A stretch of 64,000 nucleotides of DNA from Varanus komodoensis (Eukaryota > Chordata > Lepidosauria > Squamata > Varanidae). Made by a program: the position numbers and the translations under genes. The notes beneath the pieces were generated by a model. It was not told the DNA's origin. It saw only the letters and a list, made by a program, of their open reading frames with translations, and did no database searches. The DNA lies in the NCBI RefSeq assembly GCF_004798865.1, contig NW_025335268.1, positions 58,842,374 through 58,906,373 on the forward strand, written 5' to 3'. This document shows positions 12,301-23,685 of this stretch, piece after piece (position 1 is the stretch's first letter; the number at the start of each line of letters is the position of its first letter).

Positions 12301-12654
12301 TCTGCCAACCTCCCAAGCAAGCCCACAAATAAGGGCATAGGCAGGAAGCATGAAAAGCCATTACAGATCAGGCTCCCTGGACTTACAGATGCAAGAGACG
12401 TGGTGGGCATTCCAGTCCAGCAGCCACATGCTAGGCATGGATGATGTCCCTGCATTGAGTGGAAAGGCCTAGCAGAAGTGTATGAAGCTAGAACTAAAGT
12501 GGGCAGTCACAAATGCACCCATGCATCTCACAGGACCTTTCACACGAAACACACACTCCTTTTTGAATACTCAAGCACACTTATACTTGTGGAAAGCACA
12601 CGCATGCATGCCTACACAGGCATAACACATGTCCATTCATTTTCACACACAGCT
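9349..12654. other. Intergenic desert segment
   Basis: No exon, CpG cluster or well-ended repeat is visible in 3.3 kb. Frames of 60-70 codons at 10,647, 11,046 and 11,445 have no family resemblance. The sequence is mostly unique in look and AT-rich, with a short CACA-rich patch at 12,540-12,650. Confidence 0.4.
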
Positions 12655-13825
12655 TGCAGCACTGAGTATTCTACTGGATCCAACTGGAGAGCCTCCAGTG
12701 GGTGGTGCTTTGGAAATACAGTTCACCCCTATGGATTCTGCAGCAGAGTTTCTCAGGGGTCTGTTCTGTTCTCCATGCCATGTAACATCTGCATCACCCA
12801 GCCCCCTTTCCCCTTTTCACTGTCAGCAGGTAAGGCTATGGATATGGTGCCTGGCTGCAGCAACGGACTGGATGAGGGCTAGCAAACTGAAGTTCAGTCC
12901 AGACAAGACTGAGAAGCTACTGGTGGGTGGTTCCTCTGACCAGATGGAGGGTGTACAGTCCATTTTAGATGGGGTTGCACTCCTGCTGAAGAAGCAGTCT
13001 TTGCAGCTTGGGGGTGCTCTTTGATCCAGCTTTGTCACTTCAGGCTGAGGTAGCTTCAGTGGCTCAGAGTACCTTCTATCAGCTTCCCTGGAAGCCCAAC
13101 TATGCCTAGCTGAACAGGGATAGCCTAGTTTTTATAATTATGCCCTGGTAATCTCTAATTTAGATTACTGCAATGCACTCTATGTGGGGCTACCCTTGAA
13201 GGCAGTTTAGAAGCTGCAGTGAATGCAGAATGCACAGCCAGATTTCTAACTGGGACCTATAGAGCTGAACAGATACAACCAGCTCTCATCTGTTTGCTCT
13301 GGCTGCCTGCATACTTCTGGGACTGATTCAAGGTGCTGGATTTAATCTATAAAGCCTTATACAGTTTGGGGCCACAATACCTGTTGGAGTGCCTCTCCCA
13401 ACTACAGTCTTCTCAGGCACTACATTCAACCTCTGGGTCTCTTTCCTCCACATGTCCAAGGGAGGCTCAGAGGGTGGCAGCAAGGGGGAGGACTTTCCCT
13501 GTAGTGCCCCCATCTAGGAAATCTCCTCCACTCTTAAAGGCTGCTACCAACCTTATGACCTTTTCAACACCAGGTTAAGATGGTCCATTATGCTGAGGCC
13601 TTTAAAGATTTACTACTTTAAAGATTTACAACCCAGGGGCTGGAGGGGTTACCCATCCCAGGTGTTTTTCTTATTTCTTTTTTACAGTATATTTTGGCTG
13701 TTTAAAATTTTTTAAATGCTGTATTCGTTGTATGGTATTTGCATTGTATTTTATTGTATAGTTTTGTTTTTAAGGTTTGTTGTCCAAACAGCTTTGGCTT
13801 TAAGAAGGCACATAATAAATAAATG
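12655..13825 (+). mobile_element. L2-type LINE, C-terminal RT and 3' end
   Basis: In order: RT motif resembling GxxQGSVLxxMLFNI (12,737-12,790), DWMRASKLKFSPDKTEKLLV (12,860-12,930, the L2 'KLKLNPDKTE' block), LDYCNAL-type segment at 13,160-13,200, then YKALYSLGPQYLLECL (13,350-13,395) and an AFSVV/VVPP-type segment near 13,490. The 3' AT-rich tail ends in AATAAATAAATG at about 13,825. Several frame changes and stops occur. The 5' half is missing, as is usual for truncated LINEs. Confidence 0.85.
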
Positions 13826-13971
13826 TCTAATTGCCATCCAGGAAGCATAATTTCATATACCTGAGCTGATTTTTCACGTCAGCTCTCTTTCTAGCTGTTT
13901 AACATTTATACCTCAATTTTCCTTAAGTGGATATTGTTGTTACTGTTACTGTTATTATTATTGCTACTGCT

Positions 13972-14155
13972 ACCTGGGTTCTAATCGCTGTTTTGCTATG
14001 AAGCTCCCTGGGTCAGTTTGGGACAGTCACTCATTTTCAGTCCAACCTACCTCACAGGATTGGTGTGAAGATAAAAAGGAGAGGGAGACAGCACCTATAT
14101 GCTGGCTTTGGCTTCTTTGAAGAAAGGTGGGATAGAATTGTAATTAATAAATCTC
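13972..14155 (+). mobile_element. MIR-like SINE, body and tail
   Basis: GGTTCTAATCGCTG is the B-box part. The core ATGAAGCTCCCTGGGTCAG and ACCTACCTCACAGGATTGG follows, with tail GAAAGGTGGGATAGAATTG. The A-box end is lost. A short imperfect TTACTG/TTATTA run precedes it. Confidence 0.75.
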
Positions 14156-14299
14156 ATATGATCTGTGTGGTTCAGGCTGAGAGTAAATTAATCTGACACT
14201 CCAATGCACATTTACCTTAATTCAGTCAACTTTACTTTGGCGTAGACATACATACGCAGGGTTATCTCGTCAGTGTTTCATCTCTTTTTATCCCCACCT

Positions 14300-14850
14300 G
14301 TTTTATCTTTTTCTGCTAATAAACTGCTAATTTACCGAAGCAGAGAATGAATTGCGGTTAATTGCTCCCTAAAATTCTCCAGTTTACATATTCCACACTC
14401 CCCCTCCCCTAAATTACCATATCTAACGAGAACACTTAAGTCAAATAGGAGTCTGTTTATACACGCTTCCCGCTGGAAAACGCAGCTCCCCTGGAAAGCT
14501 GCGTCTAGAAAAGGAAGCACAAGCAACTGAGCAACTACCAAAATGCTTTATGATATAGTCTACAAGGGAAGCGGAGCAGCCACCAACCAGTTCCGGTGAG
14601 CTACTGAAAAGGTTTTATTCCTCTCTATCCGAGACTTTATATGTTAGAGGTAAAAGACTAGAGACACAAAGGAGAAGGAAGCGGTTTAGCCGCAAAAGTT
14701 ACGGGCATAAAATAGGTTTCTCACATTCTGGAAGGCTGAACACCGCAGCAGCGTAGCTAAGGCCTTCCTTACTCCGGCTTCTGGGGGCGTGGCAGCTTTT
14801 CCGTCTGGATCTTCCTTGCGACTTTTCCGGGTAAGAACACAAGTGATGTG
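14300..14850 (+). promoter_or_regulatory. Candidate CpG-rich promoter / non-coding first exon
   Basis: About 20 CpG dinucleotides lie in some 550 bp, whereas flanking DNA has roughly one per 100-200 bp. It includes a GC box (GGGGGCGTGGC, about 14,786) and ETS-like TTCCGG cores. Two good plus-strand donor-like sites are present: TTCCG/GTGAGC near 14,597 and TTTTCCGG/GTAAGAAC near 14,830. No coding sequence is attached that I can recognise. The minus strand has only short chance frames. Direction is inferred from the donors alone. Confidence 0.35.
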
Positions 14851-15299
14851 AGGCGAACAGGTGAAGTGCAGCTACTCTTTGATTAGGGGAATGGCAACAT
14901 TCCTTGCCAGCTTCTACCCTTGACCTTCCTGTTGCTTCTGAGTCCAGGCACAATCCTCGGAGTAGTTGTGGAGTGAGGATTATCACAACTAGGTATTCTT
15001 GTCACTATTCCTGTTGTAATGCAAATTGTTCTGGAGTGGCTGTGTCTTGAATGAGCAATCAGAACTCGTTAACTTTACAAAAGACTTTTTGGTGTAGATA
15101 AAACTTGCCAGCGCTTCCTTTGTCTTTGAGAGAAGAAAAAATTAGCACTGCCTGATGCTGAGGAAGGAAATTCCAAGGAAAAGCTTGTTGTGATGCTGAC
15201 CATAAGCTGCTTGGAGACATATTGAAATATTTGCAGAATCAACACAGGAAGAGAAGTCATAGCGAGGGAGGATTTGAATGATCACCCGTATCAGCGTGG

Positions 15300-15443
15300 C
15301 TTGTCCTCGCCATTTTATCCTTTCAACAACCTTGAGGAGATAGGTCAGACTGAATCAGTAATTGGCCTAAAGCCACCTTGTGAAGGTCATGGCTGAGTGG
15401 AAACTAAAGCCCAGACTCCAGTACTACTACACCTCACTGGCTT
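15300..15443 (-). mobile_element. MIR-like SINE fragment
   Basis: CATTTTATCCTTTCAACAAC, AGGAGATAGGTCAGACTG, AAGGTCATGGCTGAGTGG and ACTACACCTCACTGGCTT follow the reverse complement of the SINE from tail to A-box. Confidence 0.75.
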
Positions 15444-16904
15444 CCCAGAGTGCCTCTTTTGTGCCTCTTGCCCAAAATATTTTTCTCTCATCTGGGCAAC
15501 CATTATCAGCCTGGTTTGGGGAGAAGCATTTCAGAAGAGAAAGGTTTCAAGAAGGATTTATAGACGCAGCTATTTTGTTTTTCAGACCAGACCTTCTGTC
15601 CTCTGCTTCAAAGATGAGTATTTCCATCTTCCTCTGTCATATCTAATTTGGCCCTAAATAGCTGTGGAGGTTATGAAAATCTGTGGAACTGGAAGAATGA
15701 AACAAAATACATAAACCAAATTATGGGAAGCACAGAACAGAAGGAAGTGCAGGGAGAATTCTAATGAGGAAAGTACAATGCAATTCTCTACAGAGTTGCA
15801 AGCTCTTAAAAAAAATTGATTTCTATGGACCAACATGCTCAACTCTGCTAGATCCTAGCCTGTGTTTATATAGCTATTTTATGCTGAATTTTTAAAATCT
15901 CCAGTCTGCAGTGTTGGAGGCAGTTTGTTTCAGAACAGAGAAAGGTTCAGGTTCACTTGTGTTCATGATCTAAGTAGCCACTTTGTGGAAAGAATAGTGG
16001 ACTGATCTGGCAGGACTCTTCCAATCAGTTGAATCTAATGTTAGTCTGACTTAAGTTCCATTAATTGCCATGACTTTATTCTAAGTAGGGTTAAAATGGA
16101 ACTCTATCAGATATGCTGTTTTGTTACTGTTGTATTTGGGGGTGTCATTTATTTTCATTTAAAAGTAAAATACAAGAAAATAGGGTACCTAGAGATCTTA
16201 CACAAATTTTTACATATGATTCCAAAATTTATAAAGTCAGTAATTGTCATTTCTTCTACATTCAGATTAATTAGTACTTAATTGAAACTTATAGAGCACT
16301 TATTCTAATAATTCTTAATACTGACTTATTTTTCATTTTAAATTGGGGGAGGGGATGTTAAGGTATGAGCAGAGACACACAAAAGGAAAGCAAATTTAAA
16401 GGTGACCTATTGACAGAAACCTTATTTATACTTTTGCATTTCATGGCAGGTACATTGTGCTTTGTTACAGCAAAGCACCGAAACTAAATCTTTCTTAATC
16501 TTCTGGCACTGAGCAACACAACGAAGGAATTAGGAAATCGCAGGCTGCTCATCCAAGACAGCCTATAGAAATATTTGAAAAAAAACCGCAAAAGAAAGAG
16601 AAATGTGAAACTTTTTAGCCTAAGTAGGCACTTCTAAGGCTGTTTCTAACCTTTGTGGCACATTGATGAAATCCAGAAACTCTGTGATACTTAGACCTAA
16701 GTATGATAATATACATAAGATCCTAGCAGAACAGATTAAGATAGTGATATAATAACTTTTCATGTTTGAAAAATTATCCAGTTGATGGTTATTAAATGGA
16801 ACTATCTTTCTGAGTCACAATGCCCCATCACTGAGTCATATCCACTTATGTATCTTCCTTCCTCTGCTGCTAAATTCTTGTCTGCCACAACAGCCTTCTG
16901 CAAC
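15444..16904. other. AT-rich intergenic sequence
   Basis: No exon or element recognised. Two overlapping plus-strand frames (15,380-15,657) start within the SINE and run on without any family similarity. Confidence 0.4.
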
Positions 16905-17005
16905 TGGAGGCCTTTCAGATGTGTGGTACTTCAGCTTCCATCATCCCCAGCCATTGTGATGGAAATTACAGTCCACTATATCTGGAAGGCCCCAGGTTGG
17001 GAAGG
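16905..17005. repeat. Palindromic repeat, family P1
   Basis: GGCCTTTCAGATGTGTGGTA ... CATCATCCCCAGCCATTGTG ... ATCTGGAAGGCCCCAGGTTG: outer ends are inverted copies (GGCCTTTCAGAT / ATCTGGAAGGCC). Confidence 0.65.
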
Positions 17006-17114
17006 AAGCACTACTATATAGCCAGTGTCATTCACAAGTGTGTTGCAGAAAGAGTTTTGTAGCAGGAAGAGTCCTCTGCACATGTATTTCATATTCCAAC
17101 ACACCAGCCTTCAC

Positions 17115-17245
17115 TGTCGTGGTACCTTCCAGATGTTTGTTACTTTATCTCCCATCAGTTTCAGCCAGTAAGGCAAATGCTTAAGAAGCCTGAGAGTTGC
17201 AGTCAGAAACATCTGGAGGGTATCAGGTTGGAGAAGGCTGCAACA
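17115..17245. repeat. Palindromic repeat, family P1
   Basis: TACCTTCCAGATGTTTGTTA at the left and AGAAACATCTGGAGGGTATC at the right are inverted ends around a CCCATCAGTTTCAGCCAGTA core. It lies about 110 bp from the previous copy. Confidence 0.65.
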
Positions 17246-17890
17246 CACACAAATCATCATTCAGCATTTGCAATGTCTACAGTCCTGAAGCTTGAGTAGT
17301 CCTTTAATGTAAAGTACAATTCTTACCAAAGGCAATAAAGAAGGTGGGGCTCTCAGAAGTGCCTTGCAGGTCACTGTTTCCACTGTGCCCATCCCTAATT
17401 GCCAGTAAAGATAGTAAGGAGGACACAATGTTTTAACTCTGTATCTTGGCTCCTTTCTCACTTTGTTCTCAATGTGTAAACAAAAGAACAGGGAAACTGG
17501 AGAAGTATCTTCCAGTATGACCCCACTTCTCTTCCTTCTGAACATTTACAGTTCAGACATTGTTTAATAGTATTTTAGAATAGCAGCTGTGATGTTGGAA
17601 ACTGCACTACCACAAGCATCCCTCATAAACACAACAATTTGCCTCTGTCATGTAGATAATTTTAGCCTAAGCCAGATTTGCTTTGTTATGTGTTACATGG
17701 AATTATCATCAGTTGATCATTGCTTTTTTGATCAACTGGCTCCATTTTGCCTTTGGTCAATACAGATATTTGGTCAATCAGTGTTTCCATCTTTAAAGGA
17801 ACTTCTCTTCCAGACACACCTGGCTGCCTACTCACCTAATCAATCCTGATTAGGCGATTTCTCCCTCTCATAATACATCAGACTTCCCAG

Positions 17891-17927
17891 CCTGTTGCCC
17901 TCCAGATGCAATGTGGAGGGCAACAGG
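17891..17927. repeat. Perfect 14-bp hairpin (collapsed P1 copy)
   Basis: CCTGTTGCCCTCCA (17,891-17,904) and TGGAGGGCAACAGG (17,914-17,927) are exact inverted repeats around a 9-base loop. The arm sequence resembles the outer ends of family P1, so the interior has probably been lost. Confidence 0.75.
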
Positions 17928-20900
17928 TGGGAGAAGGCAGGCATGTGTTATGAAACTTGCTGCCCTGAGAAGAGGTGATAAAAAAGTGGGTTTAGGAATA
18001 GGTATGGTCCATATATATCGGATTATGAGATGCTGGGGACCAAACACAAGGATGGCTGTGTTAACTCTTTGTGCAAAGTCCCTGGAAGCATTTGCTGGGC
18101 CGTTATTGCAAAGAAAGTGCTTGACCAGCTGTGTCTTATGTTCATGAACCTGCTACAGAAGCACCCAGAAACCACTGATACATTATACAGACACTTCTCC
18201 AAGATTACTGTCGGGTAGAATCATTTTAGGGTTCTAGGGGAAAAAAGAGAATTGGTTGGCCTCTTATGTCAGTCATGATGCATCTTCCTACCACCTTTCT
18301 AGGACTAAGGCTCTGCTGAGCATTGATTAGCTTATGCCACTCAAAGCCATAAGCCTTGTGTTGAAACATAGTATAAAAAAGCAAAGGGGGATGTCATTTT
18401 AATAAAGTTTCACACAGTTTTAAATTAATAGCCATGCAGGTGCCTGAAACAAAACTCAGCCCAAAGCAGACAGCATGTTTGAGGTACATGGAGAGGAGCG
18501 TGACAATTGGCATTTGATCAGCAGCCATGTACATGGCTTAGTGCAAGACCAAAGATGGGAAGGGCCATTAGACAATGAGGAACCCGCCTCAGGCAGCAGG
18601 TGTTGGGGAGCAGGGTGAAAAGAATTGACAGGGTGTAGGGAGGACAGAGCTGTGTGTGTGTACCTTGCAACCTGGCCTGTGCCACCTTAAGGTTAGTATT
18701 TTGCCTCCCATATTGCTTCCTGTATTGTATCTGTATCCTGTATTTTAGAGGATACGATCATGGGTTTTAGCCTAGACTTCTGAATGCAGAATGGAGAGGG
18801 CCCTACCTTGTCCTTTGCATCAGAAAGCAAAAGGTTTGGGCTGGCCCTGGAACTAGCACACAGACGGATTCCTACACATACTCCCACTGCAGTAGCGGGA
18901 AAAAAATCTGCTGATGTACATAAAAATAGGATCATCTGTATGAAGCCTTCACAAGCAATGACCAATAGCTGAGGGGTTAGCCTCAATCTGTTAGCCTGGC
19001 AGTTGCCTAGAGGCCAAAAATAATGGGAGGAGGTATTTCTTCACAAACTCACTAGTTTTCAAATTCCCTAATATAGTTGTCAGCATCCCCCAGTAAGAGC
19101 TTTGTAATTACGCAAGCCTAGCCAGGGTAATGCATACAAAATGTACAAGAGAATGTAACATGAAAACATTTCTTTTCCTTTCTAATGCATCTGTGGGAAA
19201 ACTTTTTATCACACCTTAATTAACTTCGTTAGACCTATGGGGGGGGGCACAGATAAAATTGCTACAGAGGAATCTGAATCTATGCTGGAAGCTATCGTAT
19301 TCCAAGCAAACAAGGAAATACTATGAATTAAATTCTTGTCCCCCTGAAGTTTCATCAACAATGTCTCTTTTATAGCTTTTATCCAAGTTTTTTCATTAAT
19401 GTGTGGTGGCTTTACACCATTCCTTCACACAAATAGTTTCCAGTTTCTTGCATCCAAATTAGTGCCTTATAAAGTGATGCTGTTTTGGTCAGCTTTTCTC
19501 TCATTCCCAGAACTTTCAAATGATTAACTTGCAGTGACTGAAAGTTGGACGTCAGTTCTAGGATGAAAATTTCTTTGTAACATTGTTCACCTTGTATATC
19601 ACCTGAATCAAATCACTGTAATATAAAATCAAAGAGTATCTACATGCCAGGTTACTTTACTGGGAAATAATGACTGCTGAAACAGATTTTTGGCTGAGAG
19701 ACAAGCTCATCTAGCTCTTTGTAGAGGGAGGTGCTCTCTGACACACTGCAATACAATTGAGTTGGTTTAGTTCACTACCACTTTGAAAACTTTGAGGGTT
19801 TCCAGATGAGGAGCCACTGAGGTGTCACCGTAGCTCATTCATCCCAATTTATGATGTTCCTCTTTTATAATCCACTCCAGAATATCCATTAAGGAAGGAA
19901 AGAACAGAGCAGCTGCCTATTTTCTGATGTTTGGAAAGTATAATGGGATGTGGAAGCAGGGTGGGAGACGATAGCTCTCCTTTCCTGTTGACGAAGCGTG
20001 ATGCATTTAACAACGGAACAGAATTTGACTCCTTAATCTGAGTTGTTTTTGTGCTTTTTCCTTTTGTTTTTAAAATGTATCTTAATGGTATTCCAGAAAA
20101 ACAGACTTGCATAAAGACTATAAATAAAAAATTTAAATTTACATTGTGTAAGGCAGCCTGATGATGATGATAGTGAGGGTGTGCTATCCTTTCCCAAAGA
20201 AGCTGGTTTAATCTCCTGTGGGCAAAATGGCATTTACAAGCCATCTTATCTTTCTCTCACCTTCCCTTATATTTTTCCTTTGCTGCAGTACATTCTAGAA
20301 TGAAGTTAAGCTGGTAATCTCAGGACTACAAAGTAATTTTCTTTAAGAAGTAATTCTATAAATGTTTATATTCTAGAAGGAGAGTCTTGAGGGAAAACAA
20401 TAAAAGAAATAACTTTTGCCACCTGCTTGTTCACCTGCCTTTCGCTCTGGCTGTACAATGGTGCTGGGAGCTGGAGATGTCCTTGCTTGCTTGTGCACTG
20501 GCTCTCTGCTTGTCAAGCCAGTCAGTGGGAGCCGTGATGGGAAGGAAGAGGAGCAAGAGCAGCTGGGGACAATGTTGACAGGAAGGTAAACTCCCTGAGG
20601 GAGGGGATCCATGAAAGGTGCCTTTCCCAAGTGTCCTCAGAAACTTCAAGCTGGCCCTACAAGTCTGGGCAAAAAACTCGCACTTCACTGATGAACTCCT
20701 GATGGGCCAGGAAACCTTGGGGCCATGGTGGATAGTTCACACAGAACAGGTATTAACCAATTAGAGCTGAGCTTTCACATTCAGAAACGCTATAGCACAG
20801 CAGTATCAGTTGGGCAAGAAGAGTTCCTATCATGCCTACTCCTTGCTTGTTCCCTTCCAAAACCATCTGGATCTCCTTTTACAGACAGGATCCTGGGCTA

Positions 20901-21721
20901 GGTAGGATCTTTGGTCTGATCCACTGGGGCTCTTATGTTTTTGTTTCCTTCTGCAGCACTGTGGTGTGGGTTAGATGAGACCTGTTCATGTTGTGTTTTG
21001 CTTCAGTCACTCCAGTAGCGAGTGACTTGTCCTTTTAAGTCTTTGCAACTCAGATATCCCTTCTAGTTCCCCTTCATTTCTTCCTCATTTTTTACCTGTA
21101 AGACAAGCCTGATAATCGAAAGGTCATCTACAGAAGTAATCTCACCTTTCCCCCTTCTCTCTTTCCTAGTTTGCATTATTGTTTCCTGAAAATATGTTTG
21201 AGATCTTAATCTATATGAGGGTTTTAAAACTTCTCCTCCTTTAGACTTTTTAAAAATGTTGATGAGTAACAAAGGAGGAAGTAGTTTGTTTTTTCTCACC
21301 AGAGACTAAACTGGTCAAGGCTGCAAACAGCTGCATTACCATCAGATCTGAATAAAAATCACAGCACAGTATTAACCTGAAGTTTGAGTCCTGCTTTGAA
21401 GATTGCATTGTAGGTGAAAGGAGTTTAAAAAAAACACCCTTTGAGAGTCCACTGGCAATGTACAATCAAAAGAGCATTTAGATTTTATTCAGACTTACAG
21501 GAAATACATGTGGCATGTTGATAGACCCTGAAGGGATTCCCAAGATGGGGTCTATACAAGATGCTTTTATAGACTATCAGTTTGGGAGAGGGTGGAGGAT
21601 TATATGGGGGATCAAAACACAGTATGCTAGAGAGAACTTCCAGGACAATTAGCATATCTAAGAGTGTAGCTCCAAAGGACAGGCCTTTCAGGACAGGGTC
21701 GTTAGTATTTCTAAGTCCGGG
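17928..21721. other. Intergenic desert segment
   Basis: No gene recognised. The longest frame (19,849-20,244, minus, 131 codons) has no known domain. At 20,890-20,945 the phrase TTTGGTCTGATCCACTGGGG CTCTTATGTTTT belongs to a common squamate repeat tail, also seen near 51,570-51,600. A run of seven or eight G occurs near 19,240. Confidence 0.4.
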
Positions 21722-22160
21722 TTCAGTTCAAGGTGCTGGTTATTACCTATAAAGCCCCTAACGGTTTGGGACCTGGATACCTAAAGGAATGCCTTCTTCT
21801 GTATTTGCCCTCCCACCCCCTGAGATCGGCAGCAGAGGCCCTCCTCCGGGAACCCTCCGTGAAAGACATTAGGAGGCAAAGTACCCGGAGGAGGGCTTTC
21901 TCTGTGGTGGCGCCCCACCTATGGGATGCGCTCCCCAGAGAGGTCTGCCTGGCACCGTCGTTATTTGTTTTTCGGCGCCAGGTTAAGACCTTTTTATTCC
22001 AACAATATTTTAATAACTTTTAACATCAGCTATATAGGTTTTAATCTGCAGCCAGGGTGGATCTGGATTTTATTTGCATTATGTTTTATTTTATTTTTCT
22101 TATTTATGTAAGCCGTCCTGAGGCTATGCGATGGGACGGCATACAAATACTCTAAAGTTG
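21722..22160 (+). mobile_element. L2-type LINE 3' end with open frame
   Basis: A 96-codon open frame (21,733-22,023) gives the L2 C-terminus: YKAPNGLGPGYLKECL, STRRRAFSVVAPHLWDALPR, FRRQVKTFLFQQYF. The 3' UTR stem follows (GTAAGCCGTCCTGAGGC / GGACGGCATACAAAT). The frame is still intact, so this insertion looks relatively young. It is 5'-truncated. Confidence 0.9.
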
Positions 22161-23132
22161 TACATGGGAAGCAAGACTTATATCAGGAATCCCATTTTGA
22201 GTCTAAAACTGTTCTTACAATGTTAGGCTTTTAGCAGCCATACTATGGTAAAGCTTTTGCTCATTTTGTCCTGACCCAGGCATATATTCCAGCAAATCTA
22301 TAGTTAGGTCTTCCCCGAGTCTTGTTGTCACATAATACATCTTGTTTTAAATGTGCACTTGCTCATTTTCACCTCCATTCTTCATTTTACATATATCCAT
22401 GCATTTAGCACTTTTAAAAAAGGACACTGCTGCAGAGATTAGCAGGGTGGGTCATTGATGACTTCACAAGTGCCAGACAACAGATAGCAAACCTGAAGCT
22501 TGTAGAAATAAATTTTCCAATCTTGCCCTGGGACAGGAATGTTTAAGTTGTGCTAAGCATGGCAAAGACACTTTTAATGTTATTCTTGTGCTCCCACCTG
22601 AAAGTTGTACAGTCTTCAGTGTCAATCCCTTGCACCAGTTTTCCAGGTATGAAGTCCTTCTTGGTATACCTAGGAGGAAATCAACTAGAGGGTGTGTCCA
22701 TGGAGGAAACTCACACCTTGTTTGGAACAAACAATGATAATCATCAATTCTTCTGCAATGAGTTCCAGTGAACCTTTTTCTGTTTCTTGAAAAGGAAACC
22801 GGCTGTTCCCTTCATTGTCCCGACCCTCTAGACAATTACTAGAATAGCAGTTTAAATACAAACCACAAACACTTAGACAAATGGTCTCTGTCTTCCGGAT
22901 TTTGGCATATTAAACCTGCCTTCAGCAAAAGCCTTCTGCTTCATTTATCCAAATGTAAGAAAAGTTTTGGAGAAAAATTGTTCCTGTTAGAATAATTCCA
23001 ATACTTAAGATGTAATTGGAGCTTTTCTACATGTGACATTTATTCTGTGCTCCTCATTCCTTATTTAGAATTAATGGATCTTTTTGATGTTATGACTCAC
23101 CAGTTTACTTCTGTTTTTAAATGTTTTTAGAG
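22161..23132. other. Intergenic sequence, no gene recognised
   Basis: A minus-strand frame of 88 codons (22,464-22,730) has coding-like composition but no motif I can assign. The rest is AT-rich. Confidence 0.35.
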
Positions 23133-23350
23133 TGGGGAAAAATGGAGTATTATTTGCAAAAAGGAAAGAAAAGACATTTTTTTCTTGTATAATTGAGTCA
23201 TTATTGCTAAGGCATAGTGCCCCCTAAAGCTTATGTAGCAGAAAAAAAAGAAAAGGAAAAGCTCTTTTTGTAAAGCTCTGACTGCTTTGTGACAAAACCT
23301 ACAGTAGAAGCAACAGATTAATAGCCTCATGTGGACGCCCCAGGACAGCT
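23133..23350. repeat. Direct repeat copy A
   Basis: Shares an ordered set of segments with copy B (23,485-23,685): GGGGAAAAATGG, TTTTTTTCTTGTATAATTGA, CCCCTAAAGCTTATGTAGC, then a purine run, and finally GATTAATAGCCTCATGTGGA. Divergence is clear but the order of segments is the same. Confidence 0.55.
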
Positions 23351-23484
23351 TTTCAACACAAGGCATTTATCATTCACTCATCATTTCCTAACCTCCTTTG
23401 CTCCTGGATGATGTTGTGACCTGCTAGATTTTCTGCTTCTGCTCTTCAAAAGCACTTTGAACAAGGGTTGTTTTAGACCAGGGA

Positions 23485-23685
23485 AAATGTGGTATTCTGC
23501 ATTAAAGGAAACACTTTTTTCACTTGTGTATTTGTGCTATTCTGTTGTACCATATAGTCACCTAGTGGTTATGTAGTGGGAAAAAAAACACTTTCTGTGG
23601 AGCAGTCAGACCTCAGTTCAGCAATACATCTGAAAGTAGGTACAGCGTATTAACAGCCTCTTGTAGAAAACCCCTGAAGTGCACA
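23485..23685. repeat. Direct repeat copy B
   Basis: GGGAAAATGTGGTATTCTGC, TTTTTTCACTTGTGTATTTG, CACCTAGTGGTTATGTAGTG, a purine run, and GTATTAACAGCCTCTTGTAG line up with copy A in the same orientation. Confidence 0.55.

Noticed and set aside
19849-20244. Minus-strand frame of 131 codons
   Set aside because: No domain, no splice sites and AT-rich composition; long enough to notice but explained by chance over 64 kb.
22464-22730. Possible protein remnant on the minus strand
   Set aside because: I could not place it in any family or element, so it is not listed as a gene.
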